A stretch of DNA of 5,648 bases, taken from NCBI GenBank assembly GCA_009693435.1, contig SHXF01000168.1, positions 1 through 5,648 of the forward strand, written 5' to 3'. Positions within the stretch are counted from its first letter, which is position 1. The number at the start of each line of letters is the position of its first letter. Shown in pieces: positions 5,531 to 5,648 of this stretch. The translations under genes were made by a program, and so were the position numbers. Below the pieces are notes generated by a model that worked only from the letters and a program-made list of their open reading frames with translations, did not search any database and had not been told where the DNA came from. The DNA comes from Betaproteobacteria bacterium. Lineage in GTDB: Bacteria; Pseudomonadota; Gammaproteobacteria; Burkholderiales; SG8-39.

Positions 5531-5648
5531 TTAACAGGTTGGGTGGGCGAGATGCGATAGCATCCGAGCCCCTCGACCGCCAAGTCAAAGTTGCCAAGAA
5601 TGATCCGTGCTTATCCGGTTATCTCCCAGACCCACTACCGGTAGTATG
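5531..5648. other. Terminal stretch without a recognised gene
   Basis: No convincing reading frame or RNA gene is visible. A weak hairpin GATGC-GATA-GCATC (5551-5564) follows the last ORF without a T tract. A perfect 12-bp palindrome ACTACCGGTAGT (5634-5645) stands directly before an ATG (5646-5648) at the window edge. There is no ribosome-binding site, so whether a gene begins there cannot be judged. Confidence 0.4.

Noticed and set aside
5531..5580. Integron attC-like core (GTTGGGT) and a post-gene hairpin
   Set aside because: The partner core RYYYAAC is not present in the right place and the hairpin stem is only 5 bp without a T tract, so neither an attC site nor a terminator is supported.
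1..5648. CRISPR array, tRNA, rRNA or transposase genes
   Set aside because: No regularly spaced repeats with unique spacers, no cloverleaf or rRNA-like sequence, and no transposase-like protein was seen on either strand.

Overview
The window looks like chromosomal DNA of a high-GC proteobacterium, most likely Beta- or Gammaproteobacteria. The evidence is a FadE of the E. coli type (membrane-anchored, about 820 residues), GC-rich codon use, and a short palindromic repeat of the CCCGCGAAAGCGGG kind that is familiar from these groups. I cannot name the species from sequence alone.

Left three quarters (1-4091, all minus strand): a lipid-degradation operon read right to left. It consists of fadE (acyl-CoA dehydrogenase, 1605-4091), an enoyl-CoA hydratase/isomerase-family protein (797-1582), and an HSDL2-like short-chain dehydrogenase (1-699, cut by the window edge). 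fadE has a good sigma-70-type promoter (TTGCCA, 17 bp, TATGCT) and an AAGGTG ribosome-binding site, and the second gene starts 22 nt after fadE stops. Together they suggest dehydrogenation of an acyl-CoA, hydration or isomerisation of the enoyl-CoA, and an NAD(P)-dependent oxidoreductase step. Between the second and third genes lies a repeat-built inverted structure (8-bp units in opposite orientations), next to a small palindrome that encodes the last residues of the second protein.

Intergenic 4092-4327: promoter region for fadE leftward and for a toxin-antitoxin module rightward. It holds three separate inverted repeats. One is an 11-bp-armed palindrome that contains an extended -10 promoter element and the start codon of the toxin gene.

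Right part (4328-5530, plus strand): a toxin-first toxin-antitoxin operon. It encodes a TumE/DUF6516-like toxin (4328-4642) and a winged-helix antitoxin/repressor (4626-4985; 17-nt overlap, strong GGAGG). A third, unrecognised and visibly more AT-rich ORF (4982-5530) overlaps the antitoxin stop by 4 nt. The toxin mRNA is predicted to be leaderless, whereas the antitoxin has a near-perfect Shine-Dalgarno. The third gene could be an added component of the module or cargo that sits beside it. The last 118 bases hold no convincing gene, only a 12-bp perfect palindrome just before the window end.
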